Under the pieces are notes generated by a model, which saw nothing but the letters and a program-made list of their open reading frames with translations, did no database searches and was not told the origin of the DNA. Positions 49,419 to 57,359 of a DNA stretch of 64,000 nt are shown in pieces. Position 1 is the first letter of the stretch. Every line of letters begins with the position of its first letter. The position numbers and the translations under genes were made by a program. Source of the stretch: Terrisporobacter glycolicus ATCC 14880 = DSM 1288 (GTDB lineage: Bacteria; Bacillota; Clostridia; Peptostreptococcales; Peptostreptococcaceae); contig NZ_CP117523.1 in assembly GCF_036812735.1 (NCBI RefSeq), positions 248,001 through 312,000 on the forward strand, written 5' to 3'.

Positions 49419-50495
49419 ATGAAAGGCAAAATTAGAAAGATATTTCCTGGAGCAAATACAAGTAACGGATTTTATTCCTTTTTTGATTATATTATTCCAA
49501 AAGATGCAAATAGAATTTTTTGTTTAAAAGGAGGACCTGGAGTTGGAAAATCATCTCTAATGAAAAAAGTAGCACGCGACTTTTCAGAAAGAGGATATGA
49601 TGTAGAAGTATTTCCATGTTCATCTGATCCAGGTTCATTAGATGCTGTTGTAGTAAAAAAACTAAAAGTTGTATTGTTAGATGCAACAGCACCACATGTT
49701 GTTGATCCTAAAATACCAGGTGCTATAGATGAAATAGTTAATTTCGGTGATTTTTGGAATGCAGATAATTTAGAAAAAAATAAGGAAGAAATAGTTCAAT
49801 GTAATAAAGAAATAGGATCATGTTTCCAAAGGGCGTTTAAATATTTAAAGGCAGCAGAGCCTATTTTTTATGACATAGAAAGCAAAAATATGGATATAAT
49901 GGATTTTGGTAAACTTAACAAATTCACAGATGAATTTATAGAAGAAATATTTAAAGGGATAGAAAACAAAGATGAATTATCTGTTCCTAGACATTTATTT
50001 GGAACAGCCATAACTCCAATAGGTCATATTGACTATTCAGATAGCTTGCTTCAAGATGCTAAAAAAGTTTATTACCTTGATGGAACAATAGGTTATGGGA
50101 AAACTACTTTTTTAAAGAGAATATATGATAAAGCAATATTAAAAGGATTAAAAGTAGAAGTATTTCACTATCCTCTTATACCAGAAAAAATAGAATCAAT
50201 AATGATAACAGACTTAGGAATAGCAATAACTACAAGCTCTTTATTTAAAGATAAGGATGAAATTAACCTAGGTGAATTTATAGATAAAGAAAAAATATAT
50301 AATCATAAAGAAGAGCTAGAAGTAGATGAAAAAATATTAGATGAATTAATTAATTATGCTATTTCTAATTTGAAAAAAGCAAAATCAAATCATGATGTAA
50401 TTGAAAACTACTATATACCAAATATGGATTTTGACAAGGTCAATCAGTTAAAAGAGGAATTAGTAGAACGAATTCTAAAATATGAAAATAAATAG
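49419..50495 (+). CDS. Tandem P-loop ATPase (PRK06851-like), 358 aa
   Basis: Two homologous-looking halves, each with a Walker A motif: FCLKGGPGVGKSSLMKKVAR near residue 30 and YLDGTIGYGKTTFLKRIYD near 220. Between them is a Lys/Glu-rich linker, and VVLLDATAPHVVDPK serves as the Walker B-like strand of half one. The arrangement matches the clostridial family catalogued as PRK06851 (from memory); the function is unknown. AGGGGG (49406-49411) is spaced for the ATG at 49419 rather than 49413. It is monocistronic, with a terminator behind it. Confidence 0.8.
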   Translation: MKGKIRKIFPGANTSNGFYSFFDYIIPKDANRIFCLKGGPGVGKSSLMKKVARDFSERGYDVEVFPCSSDPGSLDAVVVKKLKVVLLDATAPHVVDPKIPGAIDEIVNFGDFWNADNLEKNKEEIVQCNKEIGSCFQRAFKYLKAAEPIFYDIESKNMDIMDFGKLNKFTDEFIEEIFKGIENKDELSVPRHLFGTAITPIGHIDYSDSLLQDAKKVYYLDGTIGYGKTTFLKRIYDKAILKGLKVEVFHYPLIPEKIESIMITDLGIAITTSSLFKDKDEINLGEFIDKEKIYNHKEELEVDEKILDELINYAISNLKKAKSNHDVIENYYIPNMDFDKVNQLKEELVERILKYENK

Positions 50496-50503
50496 TTAAG
50501 ATA

Positions 50504-50556
50504 AAAAGCTATGATATTAAATGAAAAAATTCATTTTGATATCATAGCTTTTATTA
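50504..50556 (+). terminator. Intrinsic terminator with long two-part stem
   Basis: AAAAGCTATGATAT pairs with ATATCATAGCTTTT, with an inner AAATGAA/TTCATTT stem, followed by ATTATTTT. Confidence 0.8.
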
Positions 50557-50632
50557 TTTTGGTTAAAATAAGAGTTTATATCTGTATAAATAAGAACTTA
50601 AGTGTTGATAATCATAGTAGATATTTATTTTA

Positions 50633-52024
50633 ATGGAGGTGATTAAAATTACAACATCAGAAGCGGATTTATCCATATTAGTACCAGAAAAGCTTGCAAG
50701 GAAATATAATTTGTTTCCTATGGAGCTATATGAAGATTCTTTAATAATAGGAATAGAAGAAGAAAACATATATGCATCTCAAGATTTAAAGTTAGTTACA
50801 GGAAAGAACATAATTCTAAAACAAGTATCAGGAGAAGAGGTTTTAGAAAATATTGAACTATGTTATGGAGATTCAATTGATATAGATGATGATTATGCTA
50901 ACTATTTATTTCAAGACATTTTACAAAAAGCTGTAAAAGAGAAAGCCAGCGATATACATATTGAACCTTTCAGTGATTTATTAAAAATTCGTATGAGAGT
51001 GGATGGCAATATGAAAGAAATGTTGAATTTAGAGCTGGATTTATACCCACCTCTTTCATCTGTAGTAAAATACAAAGCTAATATGGATATTACAGAAAAA
51101 AGATTACCTCAAGACGGAAGAATAGACGTGAAAATTAAGGATTCATTAATAGATATTAGGATTTCAACTGTGCCAACTACTTATGGAGAAAAAATAGTGC
51201 TTAGACTCTTAAGTAGAGATTCTTTTCTTAAAACAAAGGAAGAACTAGGATTTTCTAAAGATGCTATAGAAAAAATTCAAGAAATAATAAATAAAAAGAC
51301 AGGCATATTGCTTGTTACTGGTCCAACAGGAAGCGGAAAAACTACAACTGTATATTCTATTTTAAAGAATTTGAGAAATATAAGTAAAAATATCATGACC
51401 ATTGAAGACCCTATTGAATACAAAATGGAAGGTATAAATCAAATACAGGTAAATCACAAAGTAGGCCTTACTTTTGAAAAAGGGTTAAAAGCAATCCTAA
51501 GACAAGACCCAGATATTATTATGGTTGGTGAAATTCGAGATATAGAAACAGCAAAAACGGCCGTAAGGGCAGCAATTACAGGTCATTTAGTAATAAGTAC
51601 CCTTCATACTAACGATGCAGTTTCATCTATAGCTAGATTAATTGACATGGAAATTCCACCATACTTATTAAATGCATCTTTGATTGGCATTATATCTCAA
51701 AGATTAGTAAGAAAAGTATGTGAAAACTGTAGTAATGAAGTTATTATCAACCAAAATGAGAAAAAAACAATTTATACAGCTATTCCTATTGGATGCGAAG
51801 AGTGTTCATATACAGGATACAATGGTAGAACTGTAGCTTTTGAGATTTTGTCTATAGATGATGAAATACGAAATGGAATTCAAAAAAATAAAGAAGCAAA
51901 AGATATAAAAAATATAGCTGTTAAAAATGGAATGATTGCCTTTGAGGATACTTATTCTTATTTAATTAAAAATAAGATAACAACGTTAGAAGAATGTATC
52001 ATGAGCAAAGAAATTATTAATTAG
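50633..52024 (+). CDS. pilB: Type IV pilus assembly ATPase PilB (GspE family)
   Basis: 463 aa from 50633. A short N-terminal MshEN-like part is followed by the ATPase core: [20 protein letters not shown] (Walker A, about 225), the Asp box MTIEDPIEYKMEGINQIQVN, Walker B LRQDPDIIMVGEIRD, the His box TGHLVISTLHTNDA, and a CxxC pair (CENC...CEEC) as in zinc-bearing PilB. It powers pilin polymerisation. The start is uncertain: ATG 50633 has no ribosome binding site of its own, while GGAGGTGAT at 50635-50643 would serve an AUU at 50648. First gene of the pilus operon. Confidence 0.93.
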   Translation: MEVIKITTSEADLSILVPEKLARKYNLFPMELYEDSLIIGIEEENIYASQDLKLVTGKNIILKQVSGEEVLENIELCYGDSIDIDDDYANYLFQDILQKAVKEKASDIHIEPFSDLLKIRMRVDGNMKEMLNLELDLYPPLSSVVKYKANMDITEKRLPQDGRIDVKIKDSLIDIRISTVPTTYGEKIVLRLLSRDSFLKTKEELGFSKDAIEKIQEIINKKTGILLVTGPTGSGKTTTVYSILKNLRNISKNIMTIEDPIEYKMEGINQIQVNHKVGLTFEKGLKAILRQDPDIIMVGEIRDIETAKTAVRAAITGHLVISTLHTNDAVSSIARLIDMEIPPYLLNASLIGIISQRLVRKVCENCSNEVIINQNEKKTIYTAIPIGCEECSYTGYNGRTVAFEILSIDDEIRNGIQKNKEAKDIKNIAVKNGMIAFEDTYSYLIKNKITTLEECIMSKEIIN

Positions 52025-52035
52025 GAGAAAAAATA

Positions 52036-53214
52036 TTGTATAAATGCATAATTTACGATGAAGAAAATAATAGAAAAGTTTTAAAACTAAATATTGATAG
52101 CAAAGAGGGAGTATATTCTTATGCTAATAAGAACAGATTTAAAGTAGTAAATATTAAGGAGAGAAAATCATTTCTTAAAGGCATGAAATTAAAAAACAAG
52201 GATTTAAAAGTTTTTTCAAAAGAAATGAGTATCCTCTTAAAATCAGGATGTGAGATATCTAAAATTTTAAGAATATTAATAGATGAATCAGATGATAAAG
52301 TAAGGATTGTGCTAAGAGGAATACTTGGAGATATTGAAAGAGGTAATTCAATAAAAGAGTCATTTGAAAATACGAAGGCCTTCTCCAATTTTTACATAAG
52401 CATGATAGCAGCAGGAGAAATAAGTGGTAACTTAGATGATGTTATGGACAAACTAGCTATTTATTATGATAAAGAAAATAAATTGAGAAATAAGATTATA
52501 AGTATATTAATTTATCCAACTATATTAATAATAACAATGATTATATCTTTTATATTTATTTTACTTTTTTTAATTCTTAACTTTGAAGATATTTATGCAG
52601 ATAATAACATGAGAACACCAAGATTAACTAAAATACTAATATTTTTGTCTCATTTATTTAGGGATGATTTTCTTTTAATTATAATTGTTAATTTGATTTT
52701 AGTAGGTGGATTAATATATCTCAAGAAAAACAATGATAAGTTTAATGAAATGATAAATAAGTTTATATTTAAAGTTCCAATTGTAAAAACATATATGAAA
52801 TTAATTATTAGCAACAAATTTATAAAAGCTTTATCAATTTTAATATCCAGTGGTGTACAAATTGTAGACTCAATTGAAACATCAGCAAAAGTAATGAGCA
52901 ATGAGTATATATATTTGAAAATATGTAAAGCAAATGAGCTTATTAGAAAAGGTAATAGCATAGGCTATTCTCTGAAAACAGTGGAAGAATTACCATCCTT
53001 ACTGTTATCAATGATAACCATAGGAGAAGAAAGTGGAAAACTAGATACAGTGTTAAACACGGTTACTGAGTACTATGAAAATGAGCTAGATTCAAAACTT
53101 GAAATTGGGACAAAATACTTTGAAAACTTTATCACTTTAGTTATAGGAGTAGCTGTAGGTATAATTGTTATATCTATGATGGTACCAATGTTTGATGCTG
53201 TATCAGCTATTTAA
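52036..53214 (+). CDS. pilC: Type IV pilus inner-membrane platform protein PilC (GspF family)
   Basis: 392 aa with two GspF repeats, each followed by hydrophobic helices: LKVFSKEMSILLKSGCEISK (about 56-75) and NKFIKALSILISSGVQIVDS (about 259-278), with membrane segments near 155-175, 210-228 and 365-385. It starts with TTG at 52036, preceded by TTAGGAG 8 bases upstream. It anchors the PilB motor and transfers pilin subunits. It lies 11 bp after pilB. Confidence 0.93.
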   Translation: MYKCIIYDEENNRKVLKLNIDSKEGVYSYANKNRFKVVNIKERKSFLKGMKLKNKDLKVFSKEMSILLKSGCEISKILRILIDESDDKVRIVLRGILGDIERGNSIKESFENTKAFSNFYISMIAAGEISGNLDDVMDKLAIYYDKENKLRNKIISILIYPTILIITMIISFIFILLFLILNFEDIYADNNMRTPRLTKILIFLSHLFRDDFLLIIIVNLILVGGLIYLKKNNDKFNEMINKFIFKVPIVKTYMKLIISNKFIKALSILISSGVQIVDSIETSAKVMSNEYIYLKICKANELIRKGNSIGYSLKTVEELPSLLLSMITIGEESGKLDTVLNTVTEYYENELDSKLEIGTKYFENFITLVIGVAVGIIVISMMVPMFDAVSAI

Positions 53215-53232
53215 AAAAAGGAGGAAATAGTA

Positions 53233-53604
53233 ATGTTTAAATTAAAGAATAAAAAGAAAAGAAGGGGATTTACCCTGATTGAAATGGTGATAGTTATTAC
53301 TATAATAGGAATTTTATCTAGTATTGCAGTAACAAAATATTCAAAAGTGCAAGAGAATGCAAAGAAAAATGCTGATTATGCTACAGCTGCCAATTTAGCA
53401 ACAGCAGCAATGATATCTGTAAGTGATGGAAATACATCAGTCCAACCAAACAACTTACAAAGTGATGGATACATTCAATTTGTACCAGCTGCAAAATCAG
53501 TAAAAGGCGGCTCATTTGATGTAACGGCACAAGGAGATTCTGTAACAGTTAAGATAGGTACTGAAACATTTTATCCAAAGCCTAATGAAACTAACACAAA
53601 TTAG
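53233..53604 (+). CDS. pilA: Type IV pilin (class III signal, PilA-like)
   Basis: 123-aa prepilin. A short basic leader KNKKKRRG is followed by the processed N-terminus FTLIEMVIVITIIGILSS, with the conserved Glu at +5 and a hydrophobic assembly helix, then a helical alpha-1C segment (KVQENAKKNADYATAANLAT) and a small C-terminal domain. The globular head is short. AAGGAGG precedes the ATG. A prepilin peptidase is not encoded in this window and must lie elsewhere. Confidence 0.93.
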   Translation: MFKLKNKKKRRGFTLIEMVIVITIIGILSSIAVTKYSKVQENAKKNADYATAANLATAAMISVSDGNTSVQPNNLQSDGYIQFVPAAKSVKGGSFDVTAQGDSVTVKIGTETFYPKPNETNTN

Positions 53605-53648
53605 TACCTCAACAATATAATTAATAATAAATTTGTGGAGGTGATTTT

Positions 53649-54464
53649 ATAAAGGAATATCTTGTTGTAAACATTAATAATGAAAATACAGAAATATTAT
53701 TAATAAGAAAAAATAGAAATAAGTACAATGTACATAATAAATTAATATATGAAAAGGGGAGCATTAGCTTAAATCATAAAGAAAACAATATGTACGAAGA
53801 TGAAGTAGCTCAAATGATAAAGGAAAATATAAATTATAAGTTGAAAAATATATATTTCAATATACAAAATGATGAAATTATTATTAGAAATATACCAAAT
53901 ATAAATTCTAAAAGAGAAAAAGAAATCATTCAGCTAATTAAATATGAAATAGGTGACCATATATCTTTAGATTTACAAAATTATGTAATAAAATATAAAA
54001 AAATTATCAATACTAAGGGAAAAGGATCAATACAAGGAATATTATTTCCCAAGAAATATGTAGACATATGCAAATCTATAAGCAAAAAGTTAAAAATTAA
54101 GAAAAAATACTTATATATTAATTTTGACATTTTACAAAAACTGATTGATATTAAAGTTATTGATTTATTGCAAGATGGTTATGAAAAAATAACCATAATA
54201 GAAAATAGGAAAAAAGATATGGTTTTAAATACAGTTTGCAATAAAAAAATTATTGAATCTTATGTAGTGGATAAAGCTAATAGCCAGTATTCTATTAATC
54301 AGTTTTCATATAATAATACATACTATTATGGAATAAATGATGATTTTATAGAAAATCTACAAATAAAAAAATTAGACATTAAGAATAAATTAATTTCAAA
54401 CAATAGTGAAGAGATTGTAGACGTGACAGTAGACAATTTATTAGCTTGGGGGATGATAGTATAA
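53649..54464 (+). CDS. pilM: PilM-like pilus assembly protein, apparent AUA start
   Basis: Actin-fold-like PilM candidate, 271 aa if begun at 53649. The N-terminus reads KEYLVVNINNENTEILLIRK, then KENINYKLKNIYFNIQNDEI and RNIPNINSKREKEIIQLIKY, the order of PilM strands. The similarity is weak but the position before pilN/pilO-like genes is right. The perfect ribosome binding site GGAGGTGAT (53637-53645) is 7 bases before ATA at 53649. No ATG, GTG or TTG occurs in frame until 53790, which would cut off 47 residues. It joins the next gene with no gap. Confidence 0.75.
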   Translation: MKEYLVVNINNENTEILLIRKNRNKYNVHNKLIYEKGSISLNHKENNMYEDEVAQMIKENINYKLKNIYFNIQNDEIIIRNIPNINSKREKEIIQLIKYEIGDHISLDLQNYVIKYKKIINTKGKGSIQGILFPKKYVDICKSISKKLKIKKKYLYINFDILQKLIDIKVIDLLQDGYEKITIIENRKKDMVLNTVCNKKIIESYVVDKANSQYSINQFSYNNTYYYGINDDFIENLQIKKLDIKNKLISNNSEEIVDVTVDNLLAWGMIV

Positions 54465-54902
54465 ATGAAAAAGAATAAAAATATCAATTTTTTGAAAGAA
54501 GAAAAAAAAGAAGAAAAAATTTTTAAGTGTACTGTAATAATATTAATGTACTTATTAATTTTTCAAACTTATACAAATATAAAAGTGGTTAATAATTTAA
54601 AAGAAGAAATTAATAACACTAAATTAATGACTCAATCTAATGAAGTATTAAAATCGAAAAATAAAAAGAGTACATTAATAAAAGATACAAATAAAATATA
54701 TGATTTGTTAGGTTTTCCAAATGTTGAGAAACTATCGATTGAAAACAATAAAGTAAGTATAGAAGGTAAATGTAAAAACTTAAAAAAGCTAGATGAATTA
54801 AAATCTATGGATAATATAAAAAATTTTTCTATAGCTAGTGTGGAAAATAAAAATAATAAATTATATTTTCATGCAGTATATGAAGTAGGAGGTTCTGAAT
54901 AA
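54465..54902 (+). CDS. PilN-like pilus assembly protein (145 aa)
   Basis: A short cytoplasmic N-terminus rich in Lys/Glu (MKKNKNINFLKEEKKEEKIF), one membrane helix at about residues 23-38 (CTVIILMYLLIFQTY), a helical stretch and a small alpha/beta C-terminal domain. This is the bitopic layout of PilN; the sequence itself is too diverged for a firm call. Its start directly follows the pilM stop, so translation is coupled. It probably binds PilM through the N-terminal peptide (family knowledge). Confidence 0.7.
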   Translation: MKKNKNINFLKEEKKEEKIFKCTVIILMYLLIFQTYTNIKVVNNLKEEINNTKLMTQSNEVLKSKNKKSTLIKDTNKIYDLLGFPNVEKLSIENNKVSIEGKCKNLKKLDELKSMDNIKNFSIASVENKNNKLYFHAVYEVGGSE

Positions 54903-54904
54903 CT

Positions 54905-55363
54905 TTGAAGAATAAAAAAGAATTTAAAAAAATATGCATAGCAATAATAACCTTTATAGTAGTTAGCATAGGTGTTTCTTATCCTATAAACAATAAAATT
55001 AATGCTTTGGAACAGGAAAAAACTAAACTAACAGAAACTAAGCCTCAATATAAAGGTGACTGTTATGATGAAACAATGGATTTAAGTGATGATATAGTAA
55101 TTAAGATAATTGGGAAAATAGATTCTAGTTTAGATATTAATTTTGTTAATAAATTTGATGAAACTGATGAAAATAATAAATCATATTCATCAATTGAATT
55201 AAGTGTGTCTGGAAATTTAGATAAAATTAAAGAAATAGAAAGTGTTTTAAATGATTTGAATCTAAATTATAAAATTGAAAAGATGGATATAAAAAATGCT
55301 AAAGATGAAAAGGGAAATGAAAAGAATTATGTAGATTGCATGATGACGTTTAAAGTCATATAA
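54905..55363 (+). CDS. PilO-like pilus assembly protein (152 aa)
   Basis: A basic start (KNKKEFKKICIAIITFIVVS) with one membrane helix at about 9-27, a short coiled segment (INNKINALEQEKTKLTETK) and a small C-terminal domain (about 60-152) with SSIELSVSGNLDKIKEIESV, the ferredoxin-like pattern of PilO. It begins with TTG two bases after the pilN-like stop; AGGAGG lies about 15 bases upstream. It ends the recognisable pilus operon. After it, 55364-55627 contains no convincing gene. Confidence 0.7.
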   Translation: MKNKKEFKKICIAIITFIVVSIGVSYPINNKINALEQEKTKLTETKPQYKGDCYDETMDLSDDIVIKIIGKIDSSLDINFVNKFDETDENNKSYSSIELSVSGNLDKIKEIESVLNDLNLNYKIEKMDIKNAKDEKGNEKNYVDCMMTFKVI

Positions 55364-55627
55364 AGTAATATGATAAGGTAATAATTTATGAATTGGGGTT
55401 TTATGAAAATTTACAATGAAAATGGTAGTACGATTGTTAATAAATTTAAAAGGATAATAGCTTAATTTCTAGAAAATTATTATTAAAGTATGGAAGTCTA
55501 AAAGATTATATGAAACTATAAAAAGCAGATTTACAATAATAATTAACAATATAAATGAATGATAAATTCTAATATAGGATCAAGTATAAATGGCCGTGCT
55601 TAAAAATAGTAAAGGAGTGAAGATAAC

Positions 55628-56656
55628 TTGATAGGTAGAAATGAACTATGTCCTTGTGGTAGTGGAAAAAAATATAAAAAATGCTGTTTACAAAAAAATC
55701 AGTTAGTAGAGTTTACAAGAAACAAAATATTATATGCAAAAGGCTTGTATAAAAATATGGAAAATAAAATATATGAATATTCTAAGACATCAAGTTTCTA
55801 CAGTGATAGAGAAGAGTGTTCCAAGAAATTTTATATTTCACAAAAAATTAACTCTACAATAGACAAGCTATATAATAGATATTTCATGTATGATTATAGA
55901 AACAATGAGGGAAACACTATAACTAAAATGTTTATAGACGATAATAAACTAACTTTAAGTAAAAATCAAAGAAATTTATTATCAGCAATGGTTAAAGCCA
56001 ATATAAGCATATTTAAGATTGAAGATATAGGAATTACAAAATCAATAATTAGAGACTATTTTAATGATAATAAAATAGTAGTGGAAGATGTTGATGCTTT
56101 TAAAAATTTAAATGTTGGCGAAAGTATAATAGGAAGAACGGTAAATGTTCAAGGAATGAATATATTAGTTGATGAATGTATAAAGATATCAGATAAAAAC
56201 CTAAAAATTATGCTTGATAATATTAAGGAATTATACAAGTCTAACAGTAAAAAAACAAAGAGTATAAAAGAATTTGTAATTTATAATAGTGAATTAATTT
56301 ATAAATTTGGACAACAAATACTACTAAATAATAAATCACCTATTTCAAACCCATTAAATACTCAAGTTAAAAATGAAATAGAAAGTAAAGAGAGTAACAA
56401 TTCAGATATATACATATATGATGCATTAATACATAACATGGAAGAAAAATATCTACAAAAAGGATTAGATTTATGGAAAGAGTTTATTAAATCTAATAAA
56501 TCTATAAAAGGTAGCGAAAATGGATGGGCTGCTGCAATAGAATATTATATAAAAAAGGATGCAGGCGAAATTATAACTCAAGCTCAAGTATCTGAAAAAT
56601 ATGAAATAAGCCCTCGTACACTAGGTAAAAGATATAAAGAATTAAGAGCATCATAA
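55628..56656 (+). CDS. SEC-C motif protein with C-terminal helix-turn-helix
   Basis: 342 aa. The protein begins with a SEC-C zinc motif, GRNELCPCGSGKKYKKCC (residues 3-20), as at the C-terminus of SecA and in YecA-like proteins. The middle is helical and unrecognised. The last about 25 residues (AQVSEKYEISPRTLGKRYKE) look like a helix-turn-helix recognition unit. It starts with TTG at 55628 after AAAGGAGTGA. The function is unknown; a DNA- or ribosome-associated adaptor is possible. It follows the pilus operon by 264 bp and is probably separate. Confidence 0.8.
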   Translation: MIGRNELCPCGSGKKYKKCCLQKNQLVEFTRNKILYAKGLYKNMENKIYEYSKTSSFYSDREECSKKFYISQKINSTIDKLYNRYFMYDYRNNEGNTITKMFIDDNKLTLSKNQRNLLSAMVKANISIFKIEDIGITKSIIRDYFNDNKIVVEDVDAFKNLNVGESIIGRTVNVQGMNILVDECIKISDKNLKIMLDNIKELYKSNSKKTKSIKEFVIYNSELIYKFGQQILLNNKSPISNPLNTQVKNEIESKESNNSDIYIYDALIHNMEEKYLQKGLDLWKEFIKSNKSIKGSENGWAAAIEYYIKKDAGEIITQAQVSEKYEISPRTLGKRYKELRAS

Positions 56657-56692
56657 AATTTATTACTATTAAAAATTAATTAGATTAATAAG

Positions 56693-56730
56693 AAAATACT
56701 ATTAAATTTTATATTTAATAGTATTTTTGC
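56693..56730 (+). terminator. Intrinsic terminator after the SEC-C gene
   Basis: AAAATACTATTAAAT pairs with ATTTAATAGTATTTT around a 5-base loop and ends in T. Confidence 0.85.
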
Positions 56731-56821
56731 ATTTAAAATATAAAAAGTTATAAAAAAAAGGTTTTAATATATTTAAAAGGTGATAAAATAATACATATAT
56801 AATAGAGAAAGAGGTAAAAAT

Positions 56822-57199
56822 ATGAGTCTTAGTTTAGGAAATGGAATTGCAGTATCAACTAACTATATAAAATCAAATCCAGCAGTGCCTGTATATAATG
56901 GTGAAGAAAGTCCTAGTAACTTATATGCTGTAATTTATCATATAGAAATAGGATACAATGAAGGTAAAGAACAAAAAGTAAAACAATACATAATAATTGA
57001 CTATAAAGACTTTGATTTATCTTCAGAAAAGAAAGATGAATTATTAGATACAGCAAAGAAATACTGTGAAATGAAAGATATACCTGAGGGAGATCAATTA
57101 GAGATAACATTATTAGACAATGATGAAGCTGAAGATTTCTTAGAAAAGGTATTTAATAATATGAAGGTTATAAGAGGTCTTATTACTAAAAGAGACTAA
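56822..57199 (+). CDS. Hypothetical protein (125 aa)
   Basis: Not recognised. A small acidic alpha/beta protein: MSLSLGNGIAVSTNYIKSNP, then NLYAVIYHIEIGYNEG, QYIIIDYKDFDLSSEKKDEL and DNDEAEDFLEKVFNNMK. It has no membrane segment, Cys pair or known motif, and resembles the small clostridial DUF proteins in size. AAGAGGT precedes the ATG; a terminator follows near 57238-57280. Confidence 0.75.
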   Translation: MSLSLGNGIAVSTNYIKSNPAVPVYNGEESPSNLYAVIYHIEIGYNEGKEQKVKQYIIIDYKDFDLSSEKKDELLDTAKKYCEMKDIPEGDQLEITLLDNDEAEDFLEKVFNNMKVIRGLITKRD

Positions 57200-57236
57200 T
57201 AGTATTTAATAGCTAAAAATAAATAATAATTTTAAA

Positions 57237-57281
57237 AAATCAAAGGCTTTGGAAACTCCTAGCTTTTGATTTTTTTTGAGT
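57237..57281 (+). terminator. Intrinsic terminator
   Basis: AATCAAAGGCT pairs with AGCTTTTGATT (one G-U pair) around a 13-base loop, followed by a T-run. Confidence 0.7.
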
Positions 57282-57359
57282 AATAAGAGTAAGATTATTT
57301 TTTTAGTGGTAAACATAATAAGTAAGATAAAATAAACAATTACAATTAAGGAGAAAAAA

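Noticed and set aside
55388-55465. A 25-codon ORF after the pilO-like gene
   Set aside because: It has a possible AAGG ribosome binding site, but no recognisable features; chance is likely in this AT-rich gap.
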